In this document: piece after piece, positions 19,093 through 28,556 of the stretch
How the letters are laid out: every line of letters starts with the position of its first letter
Position numbering within the stretch: position 1 is the first letter of the stretch
Assembly: GCA_035533815.1 (NCBI GenBank)
Contig: DATLTB010000103.1
Coordinates: 49,294-113,293, forward strand
DNA from: JANWKA01 sp035533815
Lineage (GTDB): Bacteria > Bacteroidota > Bacteroidia > Chitinophagales > Chitinophagaceae
DNA: 64,000 nt
Reading direction: 5' to 3'
Translations under genes and position numbers: made by a program
The notes under the pieces: model-generated
Databases searched by the model: none
Seen by the model: the letters and a program-made list of their open reading frames with translations, nothing else
What the model was told of the DNA's origin: nothing

Positions 19093-22000
19093 TTAAAACG
19101 TCAGATCAAGTCCTGCAGAATAGATTTTTGTCTGGGGATACTGAGATACGGCATCAATACCCCTGGTAGTAATCCCATTATATCCTGCCTGTGAAAAAGC
19201 CCCTGCTATTTCTGGATCTATGCCTGTATACTTGGTAATGGTGAATAAATTATTGGTCATTATAAATAACCTGGCCGTCCGGATTTTTACCCTTTTTAAC
19301 CACTTATTGGAAAAAGTATAACCGATTTGCAGGTTTTTAAGCTTCAAATAGTTGCCATTTTCTATAAAATAGCTGTTTACCGTGGTATAGTTACCATTGG
19401 GATCCAGGGTGAAGGATCCATCCGAGTTGACTACTCCCAGCCGTGGCTGTGAGGTAAGTTGGTTTGAACCCAGATAAGAATCCCCGAATACCTTACTGGT
19501 GGTATTTCCATCAGAAAAAGGATACATTTCATAGGCCTTCACCCCATTGAAAAGCTGGACCCCGGCTACTCCGTTGAATAGCATTGCCACATCAAACCTT
19601 TTCCAGGTAAGTTGTATGGTGGCTCCATACACCAGTTTGGGATTCGGATTACCAATCACTTGTCTGTCAGCCGGACTTAGGGTTTTACCATTCTTGGGAT
19701 CATGGGCAAATATCAGGTCGCCGGCATGTGCGTTAGGCTGTGCGCTTGCCGCAGCCTGCGCATCGGTTTTAAAGATGCCGAGGACCTTATAGCCGTAAAA
19801 TGAGCCAAATGGTAGACCGGCCTTTGTTATAGTAATGTTCTGATTGGACATGATGGAGAAGGCCGCATCCCCATTATTATAAAAGTTATTGCCATCATAC
19901 AGGGCATCATTCGTGATGCCGCTGAGGTTCAGGACCTTGTTCTTGTTGAACCCTGCATTTACGCTTACATCATATCCCAGTTTTCCCGCTTGTCCCCGGT
20001 ATCCAAGCTCAATATCCACTCCCCGGTTGTTGACTGATCCGATATTAGTCAGATAAGCATTGGTGATCCCTGAACTGGGGGGAAGGGGCAGGTAATACAG
20101 CATGTTCTTGGTGGTTTTATTGTACCAGTCCACCGTGAAGTACAGCCTGCCTTTGAAGGCTTCCCCATCCAACCCCACATTGGTTTCGTAAACCGTTTCC
20201 CAGTGAAGGTTAGGGTTAGGTATGGAATTTATCGTATTGGCGATGACGAGGGGAGCGCCGGGAGCAAAGTTTTGTCCTCCGGCCGAACCCTGATAAAAAC
20301 TGGAAAACTGACTATAGTTGGCCAGAAAACTATAGGGCGTAATATTGCTGTTCCCCAGGGTGCCATAACTTCCGCGTAATTTCAGGGCATTGATAACCGG
20401 AACTGCTGATTTAAAAAAGGGCTCATCCCCGATGTTCCAGCCCACAGAACCCGCAGGGAACACTCCTTTTTGCTTGTTCGGCCCGAATACGGTGAAATTA
20501 GCATCCTGTCTGGCAGAGAGTGATAAATAATACAGGTCATTATAGTTATAGTTCAGCCTTCCGAACTCCGATTTTACCAGGCCATTCGGATCATTGGTCC
20601 CATTGACATTAAAGGTGGTATTGGAAGTCTGAATGAAGGAATAGCCGGGAAGTCCTACATAGCTTTCCGTTACGTTGATGTTATTGTATTTGGAAATGAT
20701 CTGCTCATAACCGGCAATCGCATTGATGTGGTGCCTCCCGAAATGCTGATCATAGGTGAGCACAAAGTTGCTCAGCACCTGTGTGTTCTCGATATAATAT
20801 TTATTCAGTGAATTGATCGTATTGACTACCGTACCGAAATCAAACGGTCCCTGGTAGAAATCCTCATTTTCTTCATTGTAGGTATACCCGAGGGTGGTCC
20901 TGAAACTGAGATGAAGAGGGAGTTTGATATCTGCATATATATTCCCCTGCAGGTTATTTTGAAAGTTTTGGGCATTGGCGGACAAAGCAGCCCCTACCGG
21001 ATTGGGTCCCCCAAACTGGATATTATACCCAGGTGGGGCCACTCCCCAGCTGCCATCTTTCTTGTAAATGGGTATAATCGGAAGGGTACGGAAAGGCGGA
21101 TTATGCAATTGGGCTTCACTGCCCACCGGAGGTAATGTTTTACGCTGGGTTACATAGACCTGTTCTCCGATTTTAATATTTTTCCCCAGGGTATAGTCGG
21201 TATTAATGCGTACCCCTGCCAGATTGGATAAATTATTGATATAAATTCCTTTCTGGGCGTTGTAAAAGCCGGATAAAAGATAACTGACAACGGGGGTGGA
21301 GCCTGAAATGGACAACTCATAATTCTGTTCCGTGGCATTGCCATACAAGGCATGTACCCAGTCAGTATTGGCCAGTGTATCCAACTGGGTTGCTCCTGCA
21401 AACCGACTGGGATTAATGATATTTTCCAGTTTGATATAGCCAGTCTTGCCTAATAACGGGATCAGTTCGGGATGGGTAATGCCATACCTGGCATTGAAAC
21501 GGATCACCGGGGTGCCTGATCCTTTTTTAGTGGTGATAATGATCACTCCCCCTGCTGCTGCAGAACCATAAATGGAAGCGGCGCTGGCATCCTTTAAAAT
21601 ATTGATGGAGGCAATATCCTGCGGGTTGATGTTATCCCCTGACTGCCGCACGCCGTCCACGATATATAAAGGCTGGGGCTGATTAAGGGATGACACTCCC
21701 CGGATAATGATGGTGGGGGCGGCCCCCGGTTCTCCGGAGTTCTTAATCACTTCCACTCCGGCCGCCCTTCCCTGAAGGGCTTCCCCGATATTCGTGACAG
21801 GCAGATCTTTGATATCCGAACCTTTTACAGAAGATATCGATCCGGTAAGATCTCTGCGTTTTTGTGTGCCATAACCGACGACTACAAGCTCATTCAGGTT
21901 TGTCTTTACCGGTTGCAGCGTTATTTGGAGATTGGTTATCCCGGCAATGGAAACATGCAGGGTCTGATATCCAATATAAGATATGACCAGCTGATCTGCA

Positions 22001-22212
22001 GAAACAGGAACCTCCAGATTAAATTTGCCTCCTTCGGCAGAAAAGGTACCTCCCTTCGTTCCACTGATCGCTATAGAAGCACCAATGAGCGGCGATCCAT
22101 TTGGATCCGTTATTTTGCCACTGATATTCCTGGTTTGCGCCCGGGAAAAGCCGAAGATCATCACCAGGCAGCAGCCCGAAAATAATCTCCTGAAAAGTCG
22201 GATGTGGGACAT
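19093..22212 (-). CDS. SusC/RagA family TonB-linked outer-membrane protein
   Basis: A 1039-residue TonB-dependent transporter. After the signal peptide (MSHIRLFRRLFSGCC...SRAQ) comes a carboxypeptidase-regulatory-like domain (ISGKITDPNGSPLIGASIAI). Next is the SusC hallmark VVGYGTQKRRDLTGSISSVK, the plug (GVSSLNQPQPLYIVDGVR, ASAASIYGSAAAGGVIIITT), and a 22-strand barrel ending SAGLDLTF. I start at 22212 rather than 22284 because the longer form puts 24 charged residues before the signal peptide. It lacks the extra N-terminal domain used for anti-sigma signalling, fitting control by the nearby membrane regulator. It imports glycan together with SusD. Confidence 0.95.
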   Translation of the reverse strand: MSHIRLFRRLFSGCCLVMIFGFSRAQTRNISGKITDPNGSPLIGASIAISGTKGGTFSAEGGKFNLEVPVSADQLVISYIGYQTLHVSIAGITNLQITLQPVKTNLNELVVVGYGTQKRRDLTGSISSVKGSDIKDLPVTNIGEALQGRAAGVEVIKNSGEPGAAPTIIIRGVSSLNQPQPLYIVDGVRQSGDNINPQDIASINILKDASAASIYGSAAAGGVIIITTKKGSGTPVIRFNARYGITHPELIPLLGKTGYIKLENIINPSRFAGATQLDTLANTDWVHALYGNATEQNYELSISGSTPVVSYLLSGFYNAQKGIYINNLSNLAGVRINTDYTLGKNIKIGEQVYVTQRKTLPPVGSEAQLHNPPFRTLPIIPIYKKDGSWGVAPPGYNIQFGGPNPVGAALSANAQNFQNNLQGNIYADIKLPLHLSFRTTLGYTYNEENEDFYQGPFDFGTVVNTINSLNKYYIENTQVLSNFVLTYDQHFGRHHINAIAGYEQIISKYNNINVTESYVGLPGYSFIQTSNTTFNVNGTNDPNGLVKSEFGRLNYNYNDLYYLSLSARQDANFTVFGPNKQKGVFPAGSVGWNIGDEPFFKSAVPVINALKLRGSYGTLGNSNITPYSFLANYSQFSSFYQGSAGGQNFAPGAPLVIANTINSIPNPNLHWETVYETNVGLDGEAFKGRLYFTVDWYNKTTKNMLYYLPLPPSSGITNAYLTNIGSVNNRGVDIELGYRGQAGKLGYDVSVNAGFNKNKVLNLSGITNDALYDGNNFYNNGDAAFSIMSNQNITITKAGLPFGSFYGYKVLGIFKTDAQAAASAQPNAHAGDLIFAHDPKNGKTLSPADRQVIGNPNPKLVYGATIQLTWKRFDVAMLFNGVAGVQLFNGVKAYEMYPFSDGNTTSKVFGDSYLGSNQLTSQPRLGVVNSDGSFTLDPNGNYTTVNSYFIENGNYLKLKNLQIGYTFSNKWLKRVKIRTARLFIMTNNLFTITKYTGIDPEIAGAFSQAGYNGITTRGIDAVSQYPQTKIYSAGLDLTF

Positions 22213-22549
22213 AGATGACCGTTTGAATTTTAAGGAGCTATTCACTGATTTGGGGTAAAGAGAATAGTCAGGTTTTACTGACATTGTTCCAAGAGGTCAA
22301 AGGAAAAATACCCGCAAAGGGTTTGCAACTTATATAACAGCGATATAAGAATTATTTGTAAAAAACAGGGTCAACTTTAAAATAAGTTATTGATATACAA
22401 TCTTATTATTATAAATAATGATTATTTAAATATAACTGGATTGTACACATTTTATGCGTGAGCTCCTGGAATTTTGGTGGATCCGGGTAAATAAATGAAG
22501 GGCAAAGTATAAAAATACGGTCTCAGCGAAGTAAACCGGCCCTTAGAGT
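22213..22549. other. AT-rich intergenic region between the regulator gene and susC
   Basis: A 337-bp region that must contain the susC promoter or operon leader. It is strongly AT-rich between 22340 and 22450. I find no exact TAnnTTTG on the minus strand and no coding frame. The absence of the standard element would fit activator-dependent expression of the locus. Confidence 0.4.
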
Positions 22550-24175
22550 TCAGAGTGTTTTTATGGCCAGTATCCTTCTTTCAAATTCCTCATTGGGGAT
22601 CAGGGATTTATTTTTGATTTTGGTTTTGTAGGTATTGATGGTATGGACGGAATATTCCAGGATTTCCGCTATTTTCTCATTGTCATGTATCCCCATCCGG
22701 ATCAGCGCGAAAATCCTCAGGTCGGTATTCATCAGTTCGTTATCCTGAAGCGTTATCCTATCTTCCTCCCTGAACAGGACATTGAACTCTGCAATGAAAT
22801 TGGGGAATAGTTTCAGGAATATCTTATCAAAGTTTTTAAGCAGGTCTTCCTTTTCCCCCTTGAGATTGATATTGTTGACGATGAACCGGATCTCATCCAG
22901 CTTACGGGTCTCCAGCTTTTGTTCCAAAGATTTTTTAATCCTTTCCATCTTGATGAAAAAATCCGAGTTTGAGCTGAACACATACCCGATGTATTCCTCC
23001 TTGATCTTATTTGCCTCCGATAGTTTGTCATTAACCTCTGCCAGCTTATGGTTAACTTCCTGCTCCTTCTCGTGGGCAATCGTTATTTTTTTCTTTGCGA
23101 TTTTCAACCTGCTTACCTGCCTGAATATGATGATGGCCAGGGCGATCACCAGCAATAATAAAAATGTGCTCACTATAGAATAAATGATCAATGTCTTTTT
23201 CTCTCTTTCTACCAGATTCATTTTTTCTCCTTCAATTAATGGCAGGATATCACTTACCTGAACCATTCGTTGTCTGGCTCCGTAAAAAATGGCATTACCG
23301 ATTGCGCTTTCTATATAATCGTAAGCATCCTTCACGTCTCCTCTTTTGTATAAAAGCTGGGCCAGGTTGAATATCGCGGTGGTTTCCTTGGTGGAGGACC
23401 GGACATCTGCAATGGTCGCTGTTATCAACAGGCTGATTGCCGTATCTGTTTCTCCGTTTTGAATATAGATGTCACTTAGGGTGGAAGCCGTAAGAGCCAG
23501 CTGATGATCGGATAAACGGTGCTTGTCAAGCAAATCCCTGAATTCGGTCAAGGCAGTTGTTTTATTTCCGGAACGGATATCCTTCAGGCCGCTTAAATAC
23601 AGGTATTCAAAGGAATGGGGAGGATATAGCAGCAGGGCAGAATCCATATACCTGTCACCCTGCTTATTATATAGCTTCATATAATAACTATCGTTATCAT
23701 AATCGCCCAGGTCATAATAAAACCGTCCCTTAAGGGCATAATAACCGGCTTTCAGGCTGTCCGGCACATCATAAATATCAATCCGGTTCAGGGAATCCAG
23801 GGTCTCCTTGAACATGCCCGATGACAGCAGGGTAAAGCCAATTTCCATTCTGGCATAGGCAATCCTGGAACGATCATTAAGCTGGTAGGCAATTTCCTCC
23901 AGCTTCCTGGCATATTTATAAGCAGAGTCATATCTGAATACTTTGTACTCCCGGAATAACCGGAGATAAATATCAAAACGGGCAGTCAGTCCCAGCTGAA
24001 CCTTTTGAGCCAGCAACTCATCCAAATGATTAATCCGGGAAAGTTTTTGGTTATCATAGTGTGGGGACATCATTATAGTCTCATTGAGCTTGTTGAGCTG
24101 ATCATCAAAATGAGACTGGCAACTCCCTTTGAATCCGACAAATAACAAGAAAAAATAAAGTATATATGGCTTCAT
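22550..24175 (-). CDS. DUF6377-type membrane regulator (TPR, TM helix, coiled coil, LuxR-like HTH)
   Basis: A 541-residue protein with a signal-like N-terminus (MKPYILYFFLLFVGFKGSCQ), a periplasmic run of TPR-like helices (about 60-310), one membrane helix (about 328-351, IIYSIVSTFLLLLVIALAII), and a charged coiled coil (about 355-395). Its C-terminal domain ends in a helix-turn-helix (NEKIAEILEYSVHTINTYKTKIKNK), like LuxR-type output domains. This layout suits a one-protein signal relay that senses a periplasmic cue and binds DNA. It lies directly upstream of susC on the same strand, so it probably controls that operon. The cue is unknown. Confidence 0.8.
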   Translation of the reverse strand: MKPYILYFFLLFVGFKGSCQSHFDDQLNKLNETIMMSPHYDNQKLSRINHLDELLAQKVQLGLTARFDIYLRLFREYKVFRYDSAYKYARKLEEIAYQLNDRSRIAYARMEIGFTLLSSGMFKETLDSLNRIDIYDVPDSLKAGYYALKGRFYYDLGDYDNDSYYMKLYNKQGDRYMDSALLLYPPHSFEYLYLSGLKDIRSGNKTTALTEFRDLLDKHRLSDHQLALTASTLSDIYIQNGETDTAISLLITATIADVRSSTKETTAIFNLAQLLYKRGDVKDAYDYIESAIGNAIFYGARQRMVQVSDILPLIEGEKMNLVEREKKTLIIYSIVSTFLLLLVIALAIIIFRQVSRLKIAKKKITIAHEKEQEVNHKLAEVNDKLSEANKIKEEYIGYVFSSNSDFFIKMERIKKSLEQKLETRKLDEIRFIVNNINLKGEKEDLLKNFDKIFLKLFPNFIAEFNVLFREEDRITLQDNELMNTDLRIFALIRMGIHDNEKIAEILEYSVHTINTYKTKIKNKSLIPNEEFERRILAIKTL

Positions 24176-24420
24176 TGTAGATTATTGAAGGGTAACCCCT
24201 TGCAAGTTACGGAATATGAAAACTTGCTTTGCCTCACCAGTTTAAATGTCCTCCTCGAACGCCATGCATTGCCTTACCCGATATTAAAGCAGCGGAGGGA
24301 AAGATTAAATCTTAGGGGACTCCCACAGTTACCTGCAAAAATTCCGGATTTATTCCCATTTACCTGTTATATTTTACCCCGATTTATCATTAATTGTATT
24401 CGGTCTTTTAAAAACAGTCC

Positions 24421-24864
24421 ATGAATGATCACCAGAATATCCTTTTTACGTTGGTAATAGAATATAATAATCCGCTGATCCCCAGAATCTGCCGGTTGTA
24501 AGCAGGCAGTAGGGAGGATAAGGAGGATTTAATCCTGGAAGTGGCCCTGAATATCTGGTCATTCTTACCCTTATTTCGGGGCTAGTCCAGCACAACTACC
24601 TGGGTTTACCGGATTTGCCTGAATATCTGTATGAAACAATCCATGAACCTGAACAGGCACAAAAAGAACCGGATGGAATTTGAAGGGGTGAAGATCACGA
24701 ATGATGAAGCTGAGTTAAAAGCCAATCTGGAGTTAGGTATGGAAAATGGGGATTTATACCCTTGCAGTAGCCTTAATTTATGGTTATATCTGGTACTTAA
24801 ATCAAAAAGTGGTGAAAAATCAACTGAAGCCATTGGAAGCAAACATTATGTGAGCCTTAAATGA
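24421..24864 (+). pseudogene. decayed ECF-type RNA polymerase sigma factor
   Basis: One reading frame from the ATG at 24421 shows sigma-70 region 2: FTLVIEYNNPLIPRICRL, then SREDKEDLILEVALNIW, PLFRG and TWVYRICLN, followed by the basic linker KKNRMEF. It is interrupted by TAA at 24499-24501 (where relatives have Tyr) and TAG at 24583-24585 (where relatives have Glu). The region 4 remnant is shortened (KSGEKSTEAIGSKHYVSLK) and ends at TGA 24862-24864. Both stops are one-base changes from sense codons. The rest of the frame is still readable, so the loss looks recent. No intact anti-sigma gene lies beside it. Confidence 0.8.
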
Positions 24865-24951
24865 ACTAACCGCTGAAGATTAAGCCTTAACCCCTTGACC
24901 CTGGCCCTATTTCAAAAAAGTGTTCACTCACTCAACAATCTCCACCCAAGT

Positions 24952-26373
24952 ATGAAAAATACGATTCTTATACTTACTTTCCTCTTTGCTGGTTTTTTAG
25001 GCATGGCCCAGACCAGGGAAAGAAAAGTTGATTCCGTTTGCGTTCTGGTGAAACAATATTTCAATGAAAAAAATGCAGAAAAGCTATACAGCCTTTGCGG
25101 AGAAAAGTTTAAAGGGCAGCTTTCCGAGCAGGTATTTACCCAGCTTTGCCAGCATAATTTATTTCCTATCGGGGAGATAGAAAGAACTATTGGAGAAAGC
25201 TATGTCAATGGGATTGGAAAATATAAGGTGGTGTGCAGTTCGGTAAATTTGACCTTATTATTAAGCCTGGACCAAACAGGCAAAATCGAAACATTCCTTT
25301 TCCAGCCTTATCAGGAGGATGCCGTTAAGGATTTTGCCGTTCCAACCAACAACCCCTTAAATTCTGCCCTGGATAAAGAAGTGGATTCTGCGGTCCGGAC
25401 CTTCATGTCACTGCGCAATACCGTTGGTTTGAGTTTGGGGATCCTGGTGGGAAACCGGGTCTATTATTACGGCTACGGAGAAACAGGCCGGGGAAACCAC
25501 CATATCCCTGCCCCGAATACCCTTTTTGAAATTGGTTCCATTACCAAAACTTTTACGGCTACCCTGCTAGCCGATGCCGTAGATAAAAGAAAGCTGAAGC
25601 TGGATGACCCGCTGAATAAATTCCTGCCGGATTCTATCGGACCCCTTGAATATGATCATGTGCCCATTACTTTACTTACCCTGGCCAACCATACTTCGGG
25701 GCTTCCCAGGATGCCGGATAATATTGTTCTCTCTGCACAAACCCTGAAAGACCCCTATTCGGAATATGGGGATAATCAGTTGTTTCGATTTTATAAACAC
25801 TTCAAAACAGTCCGCAGGCCCGGCGCATCATATGATTATTCCAATCTGGGCATGGGTACCCTGGGAGTGGCCCTGGAAAGGGTCAATCACGCTTCCTTCG
25901 AAACCCTGGTCGTCAAAACAATCTGCAATCCCCTTGGAATGAAAGATACCCGGCAATCGATCCGAAAACCGGATTCTTCCCGGTTTGCGAAGGGCTATGA
26001 TGCCAATGGGGAATATGCCGGACCCTGGAATTTCAAGGCACTGGCGGGTGCAGGAGCGCTCCGGTCCACCGCTGCAGATCTGTTGAAATATGCAAAAGCC
26101 AATTTGGGTAAGGCCCCCGGATGGTTAAATAAGGACATACAGCTAACCCATTACGTGACCTTCAATAGCAGTGAAGCCACGGTGGGGCTGGCCTGGCACT
26201 ATATCCATCCTGGAGCAGATACCCTGCTTTTCCATAACGGGGAAACAGGGGGCTATTTCAGCTACCTGGCCATTGACCTGGATAAAAGATTTGCAATTGT
26301 GCTGCTATCCAATGCGGCAATAGACCTGGACCAGGTTGGCAATAACCTGATGGTCTGGCTGGAAAAGCATTAA
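24952..26373 (+). CDS. serine hydrolase, beta-lactamase/class C PBP family, with DUF3887-like N-domain
   Basis: A 473-residue exported protein with a signal peptide ending near GMAQT. Residues about 25-120 resemble DUF3887 (VKQYFNEKNAEKLYSLCGEKFKGQLS). The rest is a class C beta-lactamase-type domain with the nucleophile motif SITK (FEIGSITKTFTATLLA), the Tyr motif YDYSNLGMGTLG, and HNGETGGYFSYLAID as the third motif. I start at the ATG at 24952, ignoring the TTG at 24895. Members include D-amino-acid peptidases, esterases and lactamases. Substrate is not predictable. It follows the sigma pseudogene and converges with the EEP gene. Confidence 0.88.
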   Translation: MKNTILILTFLFAGFLGMAQTRERKVDSVCVLVKQYFNEKNAEKLYSLCGEKFKGQLSEQVFTQLCQHNLFPIGEIERTIGESYVNGIGKYKVVCSSVNLTLLLSLDQTGKIETFLFQPYQEDAVKDFAVPTNNPLNSALDKEVDSAVRTFMSLRNTVGLSLGILVGNRVYYYGYGETGRGNHHIPAPNTLFEIGSITKTFTATLLADAVDKRKLKLDDPLNKFLPDSIGPLEYDHVPITLLTLANHTSGLPRMPDNIVLSAQTLKDPYSEYGDNQLFRFYKHFKTVRRPGASYDYSNLGMGTLGVALERVNHASFETLVVKTICNPLGMKDTRQSIRKPDSSRFAKGYDANGEYAGPWNFKALAGAGALRSTAADLLKYAKANLGKAPGWLNKDIQLTHYVTFNSSEATVGLAWHYIHPGADTLLFHNGETGGYFSYLAIDLDKRFAIVLLSNAAIDLDQVGNNLMVWLEKH

Positions 26374-26444
26374 TCATTTGGGGAGGTGGGTTAATCTATA
26401 GCGCCGGTTGGTTCATTTGCCCTGATATAGGAATAAATCCTGGC

Positions 26445-27593
26445 TTACCCGGACCTTCCCAGCTCCCGCCTGGACAGGTTGCAGATAATGGGATAATGAT
26501 CGGAGAGATTACGGGGAATTCGTTTAAAAGAATTCACCCGGAAATGCCGGTCCGGCAATATGAAATCAATGCGCAGGGTCGGTGAGATACCCATATAGGT
26601 CCTGCCTATCCCCCATCCCTTTTCCAGAAATGCATCCTGCAGTTTCCCCCTAATCCTGAAATAAGTGTAGGAATCAGGAGTATCATTGAAATCTCCGCAA
26701 ACAATCACCGGATATGGGCTGCGGCCGACCTCCGCAGCCACCCTGACTGCCTGCAAGCCGCGTCTGATACTGGCTCGTTTAATCTTGCTGATGACGGTCC
26801 TGGAAACTTCCAGGGCGGAATCGCCCCTGCTTTTCAACTGGTCAATGTCTTCCAGATCATGATGGTTCAGGTAGATGGATTGCAGATGCATGGTGACCAC
26901 CCGGAAAGTGTCCGTTCCGTCCAATAGGTCAGCGTAGATCAGGCTCTCGCTGGGTAAACTGCCCATCAGGCTGATCTTTCCGGTGTTCAGGATCGGAAAC
27001 CGCGAAAACAGGATCACCCCCGAATGATAATGCGGAGAATTATAATCACTGCTGAAGAACCTGTAGGGCAGTCCAAGCCGGTCTGAGATCAGGCTATCGA
27101 ATCCTTGTTTCCCCCGTATATTGGATGTGGAGAATTCCTGAAAGCAAGCGATATCCGGATGCTGGTCCGCGATCAGCTTAAGCATGGCTGTCCTAACCAG
27201 GTTGTCTTTATCCGGCTTGTCATCAAATGGACGGAAATAATGCACATTATAGGAAAGGATAGTGATGCTTTTGGGGTCTTTCCTCAATGGATTCCCTCCG
27301 CTGAAGTGAAAAGCAAACAAAACCAAAATAAGCTTCCATCCGGCCAAAAGGAGGGCTACGGATATGAGGGAGTACCTGGCATCCAGCAAAAGCCAGAAGA
27401 TCGCAAACGCCAGGATAAGGACCAGCAGGAGAGGAAATAGCAGGCCAAGCAGTTCCATGGGCCAGAATCGGACCGGGCTGATCATCGGTACCAGGCAACT
27501 CAGCAGGAAAAGCGCTGCAACGACAAGGTGGATGGCCAGTACTAGTCGCTTGGTGAAAAAACGCATGAACTTCACGTGGGAGTTATTATTCAT
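26445..27593 (-). CDS. endonuclease/exonuclease/phosphatase (EEP) family membrane protein
   Basis: A 382-residue protein with three N-terminal membrane helices (about residues 14-115) and an EEP domain. The domain shows ILSYNVHYF (metal-site Asn), DIACFQEFS (catalytic Glu), VICGDFNDTPDS (Asp and Asn) and RNLSDHYPIICNL (the final SDHxP with catalytic His). Such proteins cleave phosphodiesters in nucleic acid, lipid or sugar phosphates. The target here is unknown. The ATG at 27593 overlaps the end of the upstream rhomboid gene by 8 bp, suggesting translational coupling. A later ATG at 27566 is also possible. Confidence 0.88.
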   Translation of the reverse strand: MNNNSHVKFMRFFTKRLVLAIHLVVAALFLLSCLVPMISPVRFWPMELLGLLFPLLLVLILAFAIFWLLLDARYSLISVALLLAGWKLILVLFAFHFSGGNPLRKDPKSITILSYNVHYFRPFDDKPDKDNLVRTAMLKLIADQHPDIACFQEFSTSNIRGKQGFDSLISDRLGLPYRFFSSDYNSPHYHSGVILFSRFPILNTGKISLMGSLPSESLIYADLLDGTDTFRVVTMHLQSIYLNHHDLEDIDQLKSRGDSALEVSRTVISKIKRASIRRGLQAVRVAAEVGRSPYPVIVCGDFNDTPDSYTYFRIRGKLQDAFLEKGWGIGRTYMGISPTLRIDFILPDRHFRVNSFKRIPRNLSDHYPIICNLSRRELGRSG

Positions 27594-28503
27594 CCTGATG
27601 ACTAGCCCGCATCAGGATATCCTTTTCGTCCTGGGTCAGCGAATCATACCCTTCCTGGTTGATTTTGTCCAGCAGCTCGTCAATTTTCTTTTCCGGAACG
27701 GCCCCGATCCTGCGGAACGGTGGAGCATCCTGCTTGTAAAACTTGCGGATCCGCGAAGGACGGGCTGTTTGCTTACTTTTTTTCTCCGGATCGAAAGCCT
27801 GGTCGAATCGATCCATGAGCCTCACTGCCCACCCCGACCAGTCATTCCCTTTCTTCAGCTGTGAACCAAAAGCCAGACCCATCAGGGCCCCTCCGAAATC
27901 TGCAGAAAGCAAAACCGTAGAGGCTCCGGCAATATCCACCACCAGGAATATGGCCGTGATCACCCATAGTGGAATTCCTCCGCCCAGCATGGGAAATATC
28001 CGGTATTTAGGGACCAGTACGGTGACTGCCAGGGTGATCGCCATGATGCTGGGGCCGGAACCGAAAAGGGGGATACCTGCAGGCATGGCGCGGAATGCCG
28101 GATTTGCATAATGGAATGCCATGAAGAAAACCGCACCGGCCAGTCCGCCATACAGGTATAATGGCAACACTTTGCGGGGTCCGGCAAATTCCTGCAGCAG
28201 GGTTCCGAATCCCCAGAGCCATAACATATGGGTCAGCAGTTCAATGAATCCTTCATGCACGAACATGAAACTGATCAGGGTCCAGGGCCGGGTCAGCCAC
28301 ATTTGCAATCCCGAGGGCATGACGGCCCAGGGATAAATATCCTTAGTAAAATCCTTATCGGCCTGACCGGTGACCAAAAACAGGATTTGGACAATAAACA
28401 GGGCAGTGAATACAACGGCATTAGCTATGATCAGCCGCCAGATGATATTGTTATTCTCACCGAAAAAAATCTTCCGGCGTTCATATTTAACGGCTACTTT
28501 CAT
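27586..28503 (-). CDS. rhomboid-family membrane protein with DUF6576 tail, probably inactive
   Basis: A 305-residue polytopic protein with the rhomboid fold and a cytosolic C-terminal DUF6576-like tail (IDELLDKINQEGYDSLTQDEKDIL). The active-site residues look lost. The helix that should read AHxGG is ADFGGALMG (Asp202 for catalytic His). The GASG loop is FGSGPSIMA, so the nucleophile Ser is displaced. The oxyanion segment is HEGFIELLTHM, without the HxxxxHxxxN pattern. It lies 53 bp after an intact rhomboid gene and overlaps the EEP gene. It may serve as a pseudoprotease partner that binds or guides membrane substrates. Confidence 0.85.
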   Translation of the reverse strand: MKVAVKYERRKIFFGENNNIIWRLIIANAVVFTALFIVQILFLVTGQADKDFTKDIYPWAVMPSGLQMWLTRPWTLISFMFVHEGFIELLTHMLWLWGFGTLLQEFAGPRKVLPLYLYGGLAGAVFFMAFHYANPAFRAMPAGIPLFGSGPSIMAITLAVTVLVPKYRIFPMLGGGIPLWVITAIFLVVDIAGASTVLLSADFGGALMGLAFGSQLKKGNDWSGWAVRLMDRFDQAFDPEKKSKQTARPSRIRKFYKQDAPPFRRIGAVPEKKIDELLDKINQEGYDSLTQDEKDILMRASHQDE

Positions 28504-28556
28504 TGGATACCCATTACAGCAAATTTACAGTTTATAGCCCGTTCTCCGGCCGGTCT

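Noticed and set aside
24631..24864. A 77-residue stand-alone protein
   Set aside because: It is the tail of the sigma-factor frame. The upstream part continues in the same frame across two stop codons.
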